DNA of 64,000 nt from an uncultured Paenibacillaceae bacterium (GTDB lineage Bacteria; Bacillota; Bacilli; Paenibacillales; K13). The translations under genes and the position numbers were made by a program. Shown here in pieces: positions 49,924 through 58,704 of the stretch. The notes under the pieces are model-generated. The model saw only the letters and a program-made list of their open reading frames with translations. It was not told where the DNA came from and searched no databases. The number at the start of each line of letters is the position of its first letter. Within the stretch, counting starts at the first letter, position 1. The stretch is from assembly GCA_913056365.1 (NCBI GenBank), contig CAJXLT010000002.1:124001-188000 (forward strand), read 5' to 3'.

Positions 49924-51811
49924 GCTGTTTCCCCCCATTAGCTCTTTCCCCTTTTAACACTACTGTCATGACAGATGCCTGCCCCTTCTTCACCGCTTTG
50001 AAAGGAGCGAAGTTCCACGATCTAACACGCTCCGGATTGGTGATGACCATCGGCGTAACGAGTGACTTGGCCTGCTTCCGTACTATGGCCAGTTGAAACC
50101 GGATTAACAATTGACCCGGCTTGACCTCATCGCCTATTTGCACATGCGCAGTGAAGCCCTTGCCCTCTAATTGCGTCGTATCTATACCGATATGCAGCAG
50201 CACTTCGAGTCCTTCCTTCGTGCGAATACCAATCGCATGCAGCGTAGGGTACAGATGAATGACCTTCCCTGCCACTGGTGATACCAGTTCTCCCTTCTCT
50301 GGAGCAAAAGCTACACCCATGCCGACAAGCCCCTTAGCGAATATTTCGTCCGGCACCTCATCCAGCTTCATCATACGTCCTTGTACAGGGGAGAAGAAGC
50401 TGACTTGATTCAAGTCCTGTCGCATAATGCGGCCCATTTGCTCCTTGAGCAGCTCTGAGTATGTACCGAATACGACCTGCACATTCCCTCCGCCGAGTCG
50501 AATCACGCCGGCAGCGCCAAGAGTTTTCAATGATGAAATATCCATCTGACGATCATCATGCAACGTAAGTCGGAGCCGGGTAATACACGCTTCCATCCGA
50601 GCAATGTTCGATTTGCCGCCGAGCGCTTCCATCACAAGCGGAGCGCGGTAAGGTATATCACCTGACCAATCATCAAGCTCCGTCTCATCTTCTCTGCCAG
50701 GCGTTCGTATCTGGAACCGGCGGATAATCCATCTGAATGTATGATAATAGAACAGCCCGTACAGGATTCCTATCGGTATCAGCCACACTTCTCTTCTCGC
50801 CAAGTGCGAGTTCAGAATAAAGTCGAAGGCGCCAGCGGAATAAGCGAAGCCGTGATGAATGTCGAGGGCATACACCAACCACATAATGCATCCGGATAGG
50901 ATCGCATGGATGACGAACACATAGGGTGCGGCGAACAGAAAAGCAAATTCCACCGGCTCGCTGACTCCAGTTAAGAATGAGCCGAGCGCGGCAGTCAGAA
51001 ACATAGCTTTGATCTTCGGCTTTAAGTCTTCGCGCGCTTCCTTAATGATGGCGAAAGCAATTGCCGGCAACGCAAACATCATAACAGGATATAAACCCGC
51101 CATATAAATGCCGGCATCCGGATCACCTGCGAAAAATCTTGGCAAATCACCGAACATCGTCTGACCGTCTGAGCGCTCGAATGAGCCAACCTGGAACCAG
51201 ATCACATTGTTTAATATATGATGAAGACCGGTAGGCACAAGCAATCGATGCAGCATGCCGTACAAAAAAACACCGAACCCTTCCATGTCTAATATTAAAG
51301 AAGACAGCCCATCAAGTAATTGTTCGATTCGAGGATTAAGCTTGGCAAAAAAATAAGAGAACATCATTGTCGCAATCGACATAAATAGCGGGACAAACCT
51401 TGGACCGCCAAAAAACTGTATCGGTTCCGGCAGCTTAATATGCTTCAATCGATTGTAAGCAATTGCAGTCAGCAAGCCTATCATAATCGCCCCGCTTACA
51501 CCAATTTGCAACGGGTGATCCGCATAATAGACCGTGATGCGAGTGAAGAGGAAATAACTAAGCAATGAAGTAAGCGCAGCTGAAGAAGCATTATCCGTCA
51601 AACCCATCGCAACGCCAACTGCGAATAAATAAGGCAAATAAGCGAATACGGTATCGCCGGCGTATATGAGTACTTGACCGAAATGCTCCAGCCCGAACAT
51701 CGTCCATGGAATCGCATTACCTGCAAATAGTAATATTGCCGCTGCTGGCAAAGCTGTCATGGGCAGCATCAGCGAGCGTCCGAATTGTTGAAAGGGACCC
51801 ATCCAGTTCAC
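49916..51811 (-). CDS. nagE: PTS transporter subunit IICBA, N-acetylglucosamine type
   Basis: The 631-residue protein takes up and phosphorylates an aldohexose through PEP. It has a IIC membrane domain (about residues 1-370), a IIB domain with the phospho-cysteine in EACITRLRL and a IIA domain with phospho-histidine in LLHIGIDT. The IIC motif [20 protein letters not shown] and [17 protein letters not shown] are closer to GlcNAc permeases (NagP/NagE) than to PtsG, which has GLHHIFY-type sequences. A GTG start follows AGGAGG. Glucose specificity is the alternative. Confidence 0.85.
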   Translation of the reverse strand: MNWMGPFQQFGRSLMLPMTALPAAAILLFAGNAIPWTMFGLEHFGQVLIYAGDTVFAYLPYLFAVGVAMGLTDNASSAALTSLLSYFLFTRITVYYADHPLQIGVSGAIMIGLLTAIAYNRLKHIKLPEPIQFFGGPRFVPLFMSIATMMFSYFFAKLNPRIEQLLDGLSSLILDMEGFGVFLYGMLHRLLVPTGLHHILNNVIWFQVGSFERSDGQTMFGDLPRFFAGDPDAGIYMAGLYPVMMFALPAIAFAIIKEAREDLKPKIKAMFLTAALGSFLTGVSEPVEFAFLFAAPYVFVIHAILSGCIMWLVYALDIHHGFAYSAGAFDFILNSHLARREVWLIPIGILYGLFYYHTFRWIIRRFQIRTPGREDETELDDWSGDIPYRAPLVMEALGGKSNIARMEACITRLRLTLHDDRQMDISSLKTLGAAGVIRLGGGNVQVVFGTYSELLKEQMGRIMRQDLNQVSFFSPVQGRMMKLDEVPDEIFAKGLVGMGVAFAPEKGELVSPVAGKVIHLYPTLHAIGIRTKEGLEVLLHIGIDTTQLEGKGFTAHVQIGDEVKPGQLLIRFQLAIVRKQAKSLVTPMVITNPERVRSWNFAPFKAVKKGQASVMTVVLKGERANGGKQHG

Positions 51812-51840
51812 CGGGGAACATCCTCCTATTCTCTACATTG

Positions 51841-51869
51841 ATCGTAAAGGTTGCTCCGGTTTTTGTCAA
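51841..51869 (-). promoter_or_regulatory. Promoter of nagE-ptsI
   Basis: Minus-strand TTGACA (51869-51864) and TACGAT (51846-51841) with a 17-base spacer form a good housekeeping promoter 30 bases upstream of the nagE start. No RAT-type antiterminator hairpin is obvious in that short leader. Confidence 0.75.
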
Positions 51870-51879
51870 AGGAAATGCA

Positions 51880-51905
51880 AAGGACCCGCACAATGGCGAG
51901 TCCTT
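51880..51905 (-). terminator. Terminator of the repeat protein gene
   Basis: AAGGACTCGC pairs with GCGGGTCCTT around a six-base loop (one G-U pair in the minus-strand RNA). It sits 19 bases after the stop and immediately before the nagE promoter. Confidence 0.6.
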
Positions 51906-51923
51906 ATCATAAGCAGTTCTAGC

Positions 51924-52655
51924 TTAACGACCGAAATACTGAGCTTGCTGTTGCGCTGGCTGCATGGAATCAGCACGCAGGTATTGGTCATGACCCGCTT
52001 GATTGCCGCGATAGTTAGCCATATGGAAGGCTTGCGGATTTTGCTGTTGCTGATAACCAGCTGCATTCGCTGCACCCAATGCCGCGGCACCTTGGCCGTA
52101 AGCTTGGTTCGCTTGGGGCTGCGCTGCATAAGCGTTCTGATAAGCTTGCGGCTGCGCCTGTTGGCCGAAAGCGTTCGTTGCGTTCGGCTGTGCGGAATCC
52201 GAGCGCAAGTACTGGTCATGACCTGCTTGATCGCCGCGATAATTGGCCATATGGAAGGCTTGCGGATTGTGTTGCTGCTGATAACCGGCTGCATTCGCTG
52301 CACCGAATGCGGCGGCACCTTGGCCGAAAGCTTGGTTTGCTTGCGGCTGCGCTGCATAAGCATTCTGGTTCGCTTGCGGCTGCGCCTGCTGGCCGAGAGC
52401 GTTCGTTGCATTCGGCTGTGCGGAATCCGAGCGCAAGTATTGGTCATGACCTGCTTGGTTACCGCGGTAAGAAGCAGTATGGTAGCTTGCTGCTTGCGGA
52501 TTTTGCGCATAGCTTTGCGAGTAGGAGGCATTCGGATTGTATGCAGATTGTACATACCCTGTCGGCTGGAATGACTTCTGCATGCCGCGGTTTTGCGCGC
52601 CTGCCTGCTGGCCGAATTGCTGTTGTTGGCCAAAGTTAGATTGTGGTTGGTACAA
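51924..52655 (-). CDS. Gln/Ala-rich tandem-repeat protein
   Basis: The 243-residue product is low in complexity, rich in Gln, Ala, Asn, Gly and Tyr, and poor in charged residues. It contains a 76-residue unit in two nearly identical copies and a partial third. Each starts NPQA, followed after a few residues by YRG-N/D-QAGHDQYLRxDSxQP, then a glutamine-rich stretch. No signal peptide or membrane helix. AGGAGG lies upstream of the ATG. Such composition recalls spore-associated or gamma-type SASP proteins, but no family match is claimed. Confidence 0.75.
   Translation of the reverse strand: MYQPQSNFGQQQQFGQQAGAQNRGMQKSFQPTGYVQSAYNPNASYSQSYAQNPQAASYHTASYRGNQAGHDQYLRSDSAQPNATNALGQQAQPQANQNAYAAQPQANQAFGQGAAAFGAANAAGYQQQHNPQAFHMANYRGDQAGHDQYLRSDSAQPNATNAFGQQAQPQAYQNAYAAQPQANQAYGQGAAALGAANAAGYQQQQNPQAFHMANYRGNQAGHDQYLRADSMQPAQQQAQYFGR
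51967..52500. repeat. 228-bp tandem repeat inside the Gln/Ala-rich gene
   Basis: The landmark GAATC-x-GAGCGCAAGTA-like string (in plus orientation) recurs at about 51967, 52195 and 52423, exactly 228 bases or 76 codons apart. Two copies are nearly complete and one is partial. Confidence 0.8.
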
Positions 52656-52756
52656 GATGGACTCCTCCTAAGGAAAGATGTGCTTCGTGTTGCTGAAGCC
52701 GTTACTTAGTTTTCCGAAGAAGTCCTTATATTATGACGAGAATTTTACTTTCCGGT

Positions 52757-53182
52757 TTATTTACGCTGTGGAAGTAGAATCGCATCCTCCACCTTAATAC
52801 ATCGGTCCATAATGACAGCGAGCCCGCCTTCCTTCGCAATACGACCTGCCTCCTCATTGACGATGCCTAGCTGCAGCCAGAAGGTCTTCGCTCCGACTTG
52901 CACAGCTTCCTTGGCTATCGGTACGACTGTCTCACTGCGGCGAAACACATTGACGATATCGATCGGTTCCGGCACAGCGGCAAGATTGGGATAGCAAGTT
53001 TCATCTAAGATTCGTTCTGCATTCGGATTTACAGGAATGATGCGGTAGCCTTTGGCTTGCATCGCTTGTGCAATTTGATAGGAGGTCCGCTCCGGATTGT
53101 CGGAGCAGCCGACAACCGCAATCGTCTTACTCTGTTGAAGCAACTCTCTAATCTGGTCCCTGGTAGGATTCTCATAGCTCAT
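52757..53182 (-). CDS. CoA-binding domain protein
   Basis: The 141-residue protein is a stand-alone Rossmann-type CoA-binding domain (YccU-like), with IAVVGCSDNPERTSYQIA at the start and QLGIVNEEAGRIA near the end. Related proteins occur in many bacteria without a clear role. It is the last gene of the aroK-crcB-crcB-aroA-C39 run, 20 bases after the peptidase gene. Confidence 0.88.
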   Translation of the reverse strand: MSYENPTRDQIRELLQQSKTIAVVGCSDNPERTSYQIAQAMQAKGYRIIPVNPNAERILDETCYPNLAAVPEPIDIVNVFRRSETVVPIAKEAVQVGAKTFWLQLGIVNEEAGRIAKEGGLAVIMDRCIKVEDAILLPQRK

Positions 53183-53202
53183 CGATGAAGCCTCCTAATT
53201 GT

Positions 53203-54048
53203 TTACTTGAACTCATCCGTCGTATAGGAAAGCGCTTGCTTCCCGAGTGCTTTCCAGCTGCGCAGGAACGCTTCCTTCTCGACCTTCAAGTTTTTTTGAG
53301 ATTTCAACGGATCGTTGACATATACATGATGCTCATCATAGCCAACAAGTAATACAGCATGCTCTTGGTAAGTTGTCTTGACTGGTCCGATCGGTGATTC
53401 CCAGCTTACCCAGGAAGTTGGTTCGTCGTGATGCACAGTTGTCCATGCGACGACCGGTGTGCCGTCCGCAACATAAGCCAACAATTCATCGAAGGACTGG
53501 CCAGTCAAATCTACTGCAGTAGGAACGTACTGCTTCATAAGTACGTACAAGGAACTGTGATACATACCAAAGCCCGTGTTATCTAATGTGATATCTCCGA
53601 CAAATCCGCTATGCGGATTCCCCCAGTAAGCAATGGACCCGTCTTCATTCCAACGAATCGGCGTATCATCTCTTGGCATGTCCTCCAGCAAATCCATCTT
53701 ATCCACATCCAGCCCCTTATACTGAAGCAGCATACTTAAGCTTGTAATTTCACAGCCTCTCGGCAATTCAGGGTATTGAAGCACATGCGGCGCATCCAGC
53801 ATTGCTTGTGCGGGCAGCGGTCGTTCCTCATTAGTCGGTGCTTCTTCCTGCTCAGCTTGTTCAGCGGATGCTCCCGCTACTTGCACCTGCTGACCTTCCG
53901 CATGGACAGGCGTTTCCACGTATCCGATTTGTCCGGTTATTTTGCCATAGACGAGAACAGTAAATACTGCACTGGCAAACATCAACGCAGCAATGAGCGT
54001 AGTTGTCGATATCCATTTGAAGACCGAAATTGTCCGCATGTCCACCAT
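53203..54048 (-). CDS. C39-like peptidase domain protein, membrane-anchored
   Basis: The 281-residue protein has one N-terminal membrane helix (residues about 14-36), a Glu-rich linker and a C39_2-type papain-like domain. The likely catalytic cysteine is in LPRGCEITSLSM, the histidine in EHAVLLVGYD and an Asp in YVNDPL. This family lacks the ABC exporter found in bacteriocin processing enzymes and is probably an extracellular peptidase. It follows aroA by 21 bases and precedes the CoA-binding gene. Confidence 0.85.
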   Translation of the reverse strand: MVDMRTISVFKWISTTTLIAALMFASAVFTVLVYGKITGQIGYVETPVHAEGQQVQVAGASAEQAEQEEAPTNEERPLPAQAMLDAPHVLQYPELPRGCEITSLSMLLQYKGLDVDKMDLLEDMPRDDTPIRWNEDGSIAYWGNPHSGFVGDITLDNTGFGMYHSSLYVLMKQYVPTAVDLTGQSFDELLAYVADGTPVVAWTTVHHDEPTSWVSWESPIGPVKTTYQEHAVLLVGYDEHHVYVNDPLKSQKNLKVEKEAFLRSWKALGKQALSYTTDEFK

Positions 54049-54069
54049 CCCATTTCCCAGCTGCTACTG

Positions 54070-55371
54070 TTATTCGCCCTTCTGCTCCAAATCGATGCGT
54101 GCGCCAATCGAAGTCAAGTGTTCGAAATATTGCGGATAGGACTTGGCTACATGATGCGCATCACGAATGACCAGCCCTTGCTTCGAGCGCAAGCCGACCA
54201 CTGTCAGCGCCATAATGACGCGGTGATCGTAATGGGCGTCGATCTCCACGCCGCCTTCCACTCCTTCAGGCTTGCCGTGCACGATAATTTCGTCCTGTCG
54301 TTCCTCGACATCAGCGCCTGCTTTCTTCAATTCACGCAAGTAGTCTGTAATTCTGTCACATTCCTTGTATCTTAAATTCTCAACGTTATAGAAGCGCGAA
54401 GTGCCTTCTGCGAATACGGCTGCCGCTACCATAGCTAGAACAGCGTCTGTGAATGCATCTCCATCACACTCAACAGCCTTCAGCCTGCTATTGCCTTGCA
54501 CATGGACGATCTGCTGTTCATGCGTCAGCGGAACACCCATAGCGCGAAGCACGTCAACCGCAGCGCGCTCTCCTTGTCTGCTCGTTTCCGAAAGCCGATG
54601 CAGCAAGACGTCTGAGTCCGTCACAGCAGCTGCAGCCAATATTGCGGCAGAACCCGGATAATCGCCTTGCACTGCGTATTGCTGCGCTCGGTATGCTTGA
54701 CGGCCCTTCACACGGAAGCGGCTTAAATCATCAGCAGCCTCAACTTGGATACCTGCCTGCTCCAGCACCTCGAGCGTTTGACCGACGACTACTTTGGATT
54801 TCAGATCCCCCGTCACTTCAATCTCCGAATCTTCCTCCAACAACGGGGTCATAAACAGCAACGAGCTTAAATATTGCGAGCTTACTTCTCCAGATACACG
54901 AATGTGACCGCCCTTTGGCGATCCGCCGTAAATCCGTATCGGCAGCTTGCCGCTGTCATGCTCTATTCGTACATTCATTTGCTGCAAGGCATCGATCAAA
55001 TCGTCATGCGGTCTTCTCCCGAGCGAATCGGGATACGTGTTCACGAACGTCACATCCGGACAGAAGGCTGCTACCGACATCAAAAAGCGCAGCACAGCAC
55101 CGGCATTGCCCACATTCAGCTGCTCCACAGGTGCTGGATTCCGTCCGAATCCGCGTATTTGCAAGCGATGACCTTCCTCTGTCAGCTGAGCACCCAAATC
55201 TCGAAGACAGCGGCGCATCGCATCACTATCCTCACTATGCGCAGGATACAACAAGGTGCTCTCGCCTTGTGCCAATGCAGCTGCTAACATGTAGCGAGTC
55301 GTGTAGTTTTTGGAGGATAATGCTTGAATGTCCCCCTTTAATATATTTGTCGGATGAACTATCGCTTTCAT
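54070..55371 (-). CDS. aroA: 3-phosphoshikimate 1-carboxyvinyltransferase (EPSP synthase)
   Basis: AroA joins shikimate-3-phosphate and PEP to make EPSP in the shikimate pathway. The 433-residue enzyme keeps the catalytic core: RRP after DSLG, VSSQYLSS, Asp in DAFTDAV, LRYKECDR, DHR and the late Lys in AKSYP. Differences from the E. coli pattern are SKNYTTR in place of the SKS motif and NAGAVLRFL in place of NAGTAMRPL. It lies downstream of the two crcB genes and aroK. Confidence 0.93.
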   Translation of the reverse strand: MKAIVHPTNILKGDIQALSSKNYTTRYMLAAALAQGESTLLYPAHSEDSDAMRRCLRDLGAQLTEEGHRLQIRGFGRNPAPVEQLNVGNAGAVLRFLMSVAAFCPDVTFVNTYPDSLGRRPHDDLIDALQQMNVRIEHDSGKLPIRIYGGSPKGGHIRVSGEVSSQYLSSLLFMTPLLEEDSEIEVTGDLKSKVVVGQTLEVLEQAGIQVEAADDLSRFRVKGRQAYRAQQYAVQGDYPGSAAILAAAAVTDSDVLLHRLSETSRQGERAAVDVLRAMGVPLTHEQQIVHVQGNSRLKAVECDGDAFTDAVLAMVAAAVFAEGTSRFYNVENLRYKECDRITDYLRELKKAGADVEERQDEIIVHGKPEGVEGGVEIDAHYDHRVIMALTVVGLRSKQGLVIRDAHHVAKSYPQYFEHLTSIGARIDLEQKGE

Positions 55372-55407
55372 GTAGTGTTGCTCCTTCCCACATTTCCTTT
55401 TACCTAA

Positions 55408-55767
55408 CTATAACTGACCAAGCACGAATCCAGCCGCAGCAGCAGCAAGACCGATGAGATATGTAAGTATCAAGTAAACAATGGCCATGTGTCGGCGTTC
55501 ACTTGTATATAACCGCAGTATATCCAGATGCAGTGTCGAATACGTCGTCAGCGCACCTAGAAATCCGCTGCTCATGAACAGCATCACCGCATGCGGCACT
55601 TGGCTTGTCCATAAGTAACCTAACAGCAGCGCACCGACTACATTAACGATGAACGTTCCCGCAGGGAACTGACCGGTTAAGCGCTTCGCTGCCAATCCGA
55701 TCCAGTACCGGCATATGGCGCCCGCGAAGCCCCCTGTGCATACTAGCAACAGAGCAGCTGCACTCAT
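55408..55767 (-). CDS. crcB: Fluoride ion channel CrcB (Fluc) 1
   Basis: The 119-residue membrane protein is a Fluc fluoride exporter channel subunit. It has four hydrophobic helices, the N-terminal GGFAGAICRYWIG and the conserved GFLGALTTYSTLHL. Its start overlaps the previous crcB stop by four bases (ATGA), so the two subunits are co-translated, typical of heterodimeric Firmicute Fluc pairs. Four helices place it in the membrane. Confidence 0.92.
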   Translation of the reverse strand: MSAAALLLVCTGGFAGAICRYWIGLAAKRLTGQFPAGTFIVNVVGALLLGYLWTSQVPHAVMLFMSSGFLGALTTYSTLHLDILRLYTSERRHMAIVYLILTYLIGLAAAAAGFVLGQL

Positions 55768-56186
55768 GATTCCACCTCACGATGCTGTCGATAGCGGACA
55801 TTATCTCTTCCCGCAGACCAATAGCCAAGACCAGCCATGAACCAACCCGCACCGATAGAGAGCAATAAATAAGCGCCTGCCATCCATTGCAGCTCTTGCT
55901 TCCAGAGCATGACCGTCTCCACACTCCATGCAGAGAATGTCGTAAAGGAGCCGAGAAATCCTGCAGATAACGCAATACGCACCTGCTCGCTCCAACGACC
56001 TGTCAGCCGCTCCGAGAAGAACAAGAACGCAAGCAGGAAACAACCGATCACATTCACCGTAAGAGTAGGCCAAGGAAATACTGAAGCGCTATGGACACCA
56101 AGCAACGAGACTAAGTACCGGCTAACTGCTCCTGCTGCCCCTGCCACCCCGACAAGCAATGAGATACGAAGGGAACTGAGATTCAT
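55764..56186 (-). CDS. crcB: Fluoride ion channel CrcB (Fluc) 2
   Basis: The 140-residue second Fluc subunit has GVAGAAGAVSRYLVS at the N terminus and GFLGSFTTFSAWSVE, both hallmarks, with four membrane helices and a slightly longer C terminus. It overlaps aroK by four bases and the next crcB by four bases, so all three genes are one operon. No fluoride riboswitch is evident between aroK and crcB because there is no intergenic space. Confidence 0.92.
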   Translation of the reverse strand: MNLSSLRISLLVGVAGAAGAVSRYLVSLLGVHSASVFPWPTLTVNVIGCFLLAFLFFSERLTGRWSEQVRIALSAGFLGSFTTFSAWSVETVMLWKQELQWMAGAYLLLSIGAGWFMAGLGYWSAGRDNVRYRQHREVES

Positions 56187-56698
56187 CCCTTATCCAACGA
56201 CCGCACGACACGCTCTATCGCTTGATCTACAGTCAGTTGCGCTGTATCGATGAACAGATGTGCGAAGTCATAAGCGCCCTTGCGTTCCTCCAGCAGTTGC
56301 TCAATCCGCGTCTCGGCATCTCCTTGCAGCAACGGTCTAGCAGCATCACCCTGCACACGCCGCAGAATGGTCGCCTTGTCTGCTGTCAGCGCGATGACTA
56401 GCCCGCCTTGCTTCATTCGTTGCCGGTTAGCCGCACGCAACACACTTCCGCCGCCTGTCGAAACAACCTGCTGCGTGGAACGGAGCACATCATCGATCAC
56501 CTCAGATTCCAGAGCACGGAAAGCATCCTCCCCTTGCTTGGTGAATACGTCCGCGATGCTCATACCCGCTCTGTCCACAATGCGCTCATCGCAATCTACG
56601 AACGACCACTGTAAGCGCTCGGCTAGCAGCCGGCCTAATGTTGTCTTGCCTGTCCCCATGAAACCAATGAGAATAATATTGTTAACAAATACTGACAC
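56183..56698 (-). CDS. aroK: Shikimate kinase
   Basis: AroK phosphorylates shikimate with ATP in aromatic amino-acid synthesis. The 171-residue P-loop kinase has GFMGTGKTT, a shikimate-binding DCDERIVD, FRALE and the STGGGSV motif. The GTG start follows GAGGTGG. It heads the operon that later includes aroA, with two fluoride-channel genes between. Confidence 0.95.
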   Translation of the reverse strand: MSVFVNNIILIGFMGTGKTTLGRLLAERLQWSFVDCDERIVDRAGMSIADVFTKQGEDAFRALESEVIDDVLRSTQQVVSTGGGSVLRAANRQRMKQGGLVIALTADKATILRRVQGDAARPLLQGDAETRIEQLLEERKGAYDFAHLFIDTAQLTVDQAIERVVRSLDKG

Positions 56699-56845
56699 AA
56701 TTCCACCTCAACGTATTGCGCATGAATTCGCAGGAATTCCCGCGATTCAATGCGGCTCCTATGTATAAAAAACGAACGATTGGAGTAACTATGATACTAG
56801 TTGAATAGGCATTCATGCCTTTACTTATGAAGGAGTTGAAAATCC

Positions 56846-57163
56846 ATGAGAGCGTACTCGCCCTCGGATCTAACAGTAATGAAGCTAGAGCAATTGCTTC
56901 AGCCGACTCATGTGCTCTGTAAGAACGACATGGTCTGGTTTATGGAGTTTGTCAAATCTAGAGTATATGCGAATGACCCCGGACTACTGGAGCTTTCGCC
57001 AGAGAGACTGCTGCAAAACTTCCTTCACTATGCGGAAATTGCGCTCACTTTAATTAACAACCACCCTGGAGAAACAGAAGCTGAACGGCTCCGCATCTGT
57101 CTAGTCGAAGCTGTGCACGGCTTAGTTCCCGTGCAATCTGATGATTCACACATCACATCATAA
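56846..57163 (+). CDS. Conserved hypothetical protein
   Basis: The 105-residue protein is predicted to be helical and soluble, with no recognised domain. It begins MRAYSPSDLTVMKLEQLL and has a hydrophilic acidic C terminus. AAGGAG lies nine bases before the ATG, so translation should be good. It stands between divergent aroK and convergent gnd. Not seen in a known pathway. Confidence 0.65.
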   Translation: MRAYSPSDLTVMKLEQLLQPTHVLCKNDMVWFMEFVKSRVYANDPGLLELSPERLLQNFLHYAEIALTLINNHPGETEAERLRICLVEAVHGLVPVQSDDSHITS

Positions 57164-57209
57164 TGGCAAACAAGCAGGGAGAACTCCCCCTACTTGTTCA
57201 CACATCTGC

Positions 57210-58616
57210 TTAGAACCATTGATGATGGAATACGCCTTCCTTGTCGACACGGTTAAACGTGTGAGCACCGAAGTAATCACGCTGTGCTTGCAACAGATTA
57301 GCAGGGAGCCGCTCTGTGCGATAGCTATCGTAATAGGCGATTGCACTGGCAAATCCGGGAGCCGGAATTCCTTGCTCCACAGCAATTGCCACGACTTTTC
57401 TCCACGCATCCTGATACTTATCAACGACACCTTGGAAATATGGGTCGAGCAGCAGATTCGCGAGATTGGCATCACGGTCATAAGCATCTTTGATATTCTG
57501 AAGGAATTGCGCACGGATAATGCAACCGCCGCGGAAGATCATAGCGATGTTGCCGTATTCCAGGTTCCAGTTGTATTCCTCAGAAGCTGCGCGCATCTGA
57601 GCAAACCCTTGTGCATAAGAGCAAATTTTGCTCGCGTACAGCGCTTGTCGAACCATCTCGATGAATGCTTGCTTATCTACACCGAGCTCCTTCGAAGCAG
57701 GACCGTTCAACACTTTGCTCGCAGCCGTCCGTTCAGCCTTCATCGCTGAGATGAATCGAGAGAATACCGATTCCGTTATGATGGAGAGCGGAACACCTAG
57801 ATCAAGTGAGCTTTGGCTAGTCCATTTGCCTGTTCCTTTTTGACCAGCTGTATCCAGAATAACCTCCACCATCGGCTTCCCAGTCTCCGGATCTTTCTTA
57901 GAGAAGATATCTGCCGTAATTTCAATCAAATAACTGTCGAGTTCGCCCTTGTTCCACTCAGTGAATACTTCGTGAAGCTCTTCGGCAGACAATCCGCAAA
58001 CTGATGATAGAAGATGGTACGCTTCGCAAATCAACTGCATATCTCCATACTCAATGCCGTTGTGAACCATCTTCACATAATGGCCGGCACCGTCAGGTCC
58101 GATATATGTACAGCATGGATCGCCGTTCACCTTGGCCGAAATAGCTGTCAGCATAGGCTCAACGAGCTTATAAGCGCTTTGTTGACCGCCTGGCATAATG
58201 GAAGGTCCTTTCAACGCGCCTTCTTCACCGCCGGATACCCCTGTGCCAATGAAGCGGAATCCCTTCTCTTCCAATTCCTTATTGCGGCGCTGTGTATCTG
58301 GGAAGAATGCGTTGCCGCCGTCAATAAGAATATCGCCTTCATCCAAGTGTGGAATCAGCTGTTCAATCGTTTGGTCTGTCGGCGCACCCGCTTTGACCAT
58401 GATTAAGATTTTGCGCGGCACTTCAAGCGATTGGACGAACTCCTCCACCGAATAAGTACCAACAAGGTTTTTCCCTGTTGCTTCTGCTGCCAGTTCCTTT
58501 GTTTTCTCAGGAGAACGGTTGAACACCGATACGGAGAAGCCCTTGCTCTCCAAATTCAGTGCCAGATTCTTCCCCATTACTGCCAATCCTACTACGCCAA
58601 TTTGTTGTTTCGACAT
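57210..58616 (-). CDS. gnd: 6-phosphogluconate dehydrogenase (decarboxylating)
   Basis: Gnd oxidises 6-phosphogluconate to ribulose-5-phosphate and CO2 with NADP. The 468-residue protein has the nucleotide fold [37 protein letters not shown] and [14 protein letters not shown], with catalytic Lys and Glu in the usual places. It lies 88 bases downstream of gntK, forming a gluconate-to-pentose route. The cofactor residues favour NADP as in GndA-type enzymes, but this is not certain. Confidence 0.95.
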   Translation of the reverse strand: MSKQQIGVVGLAVMGKNLALNLESKGFSVSVFNRSPEKTKELAAEATGKNLVGTYSVEEFVQSLEVPRKILIMVKAGAPTDQTIEQLIPHLDEGDILIDGGNAFFPDTQRRNKELEEKGFRFIGTGVSGGEEGALKGPSIMPGGQQSAYKLVEPMLTAISAKVNGDPCCTYIGPDGAGHYVKMVHNGIEYGDMQLICEAYHLLSSVCGLSAEELHEVFTEWNKGELDSYLIEITADIFSKKDPETGKPMVEVILDTAGQKGTGKWTSQSSLDLGVPLSIITESVFSRFISAMKAERTAASKVLNGPASKELGVDKQAFIEMVRQALYASKICSYAQGFAQMRAASEEYNWNLEYGNIAMIFRGGCIIRAQFLQNIKDAYDRDANLANLLLDPYFQGVVDKYQDAWRKVVAIAVEQGIPAPGFASAIAYYDSYRTERLPANLLQAQRDYFGAHTFNRVDKEGVFHHQWF

Positions 58617-58704
58617 TACCCTTCCTTCTTTCTATTCAGTCTAGGTTTAACATGTACTTGCAGCCAATCACTACCGTTTATTTTACATATTTCGCGCAGC
58701 TTTC

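Noticed and set aside
51866-52633. Long open frames on both strands across the Gln/Ala-rich gene
   Set aside because: They arise from the repeated, stop-poor composition; the frame with a good ribosome site, a terminator and a meaningful repeat is 51924-52655.
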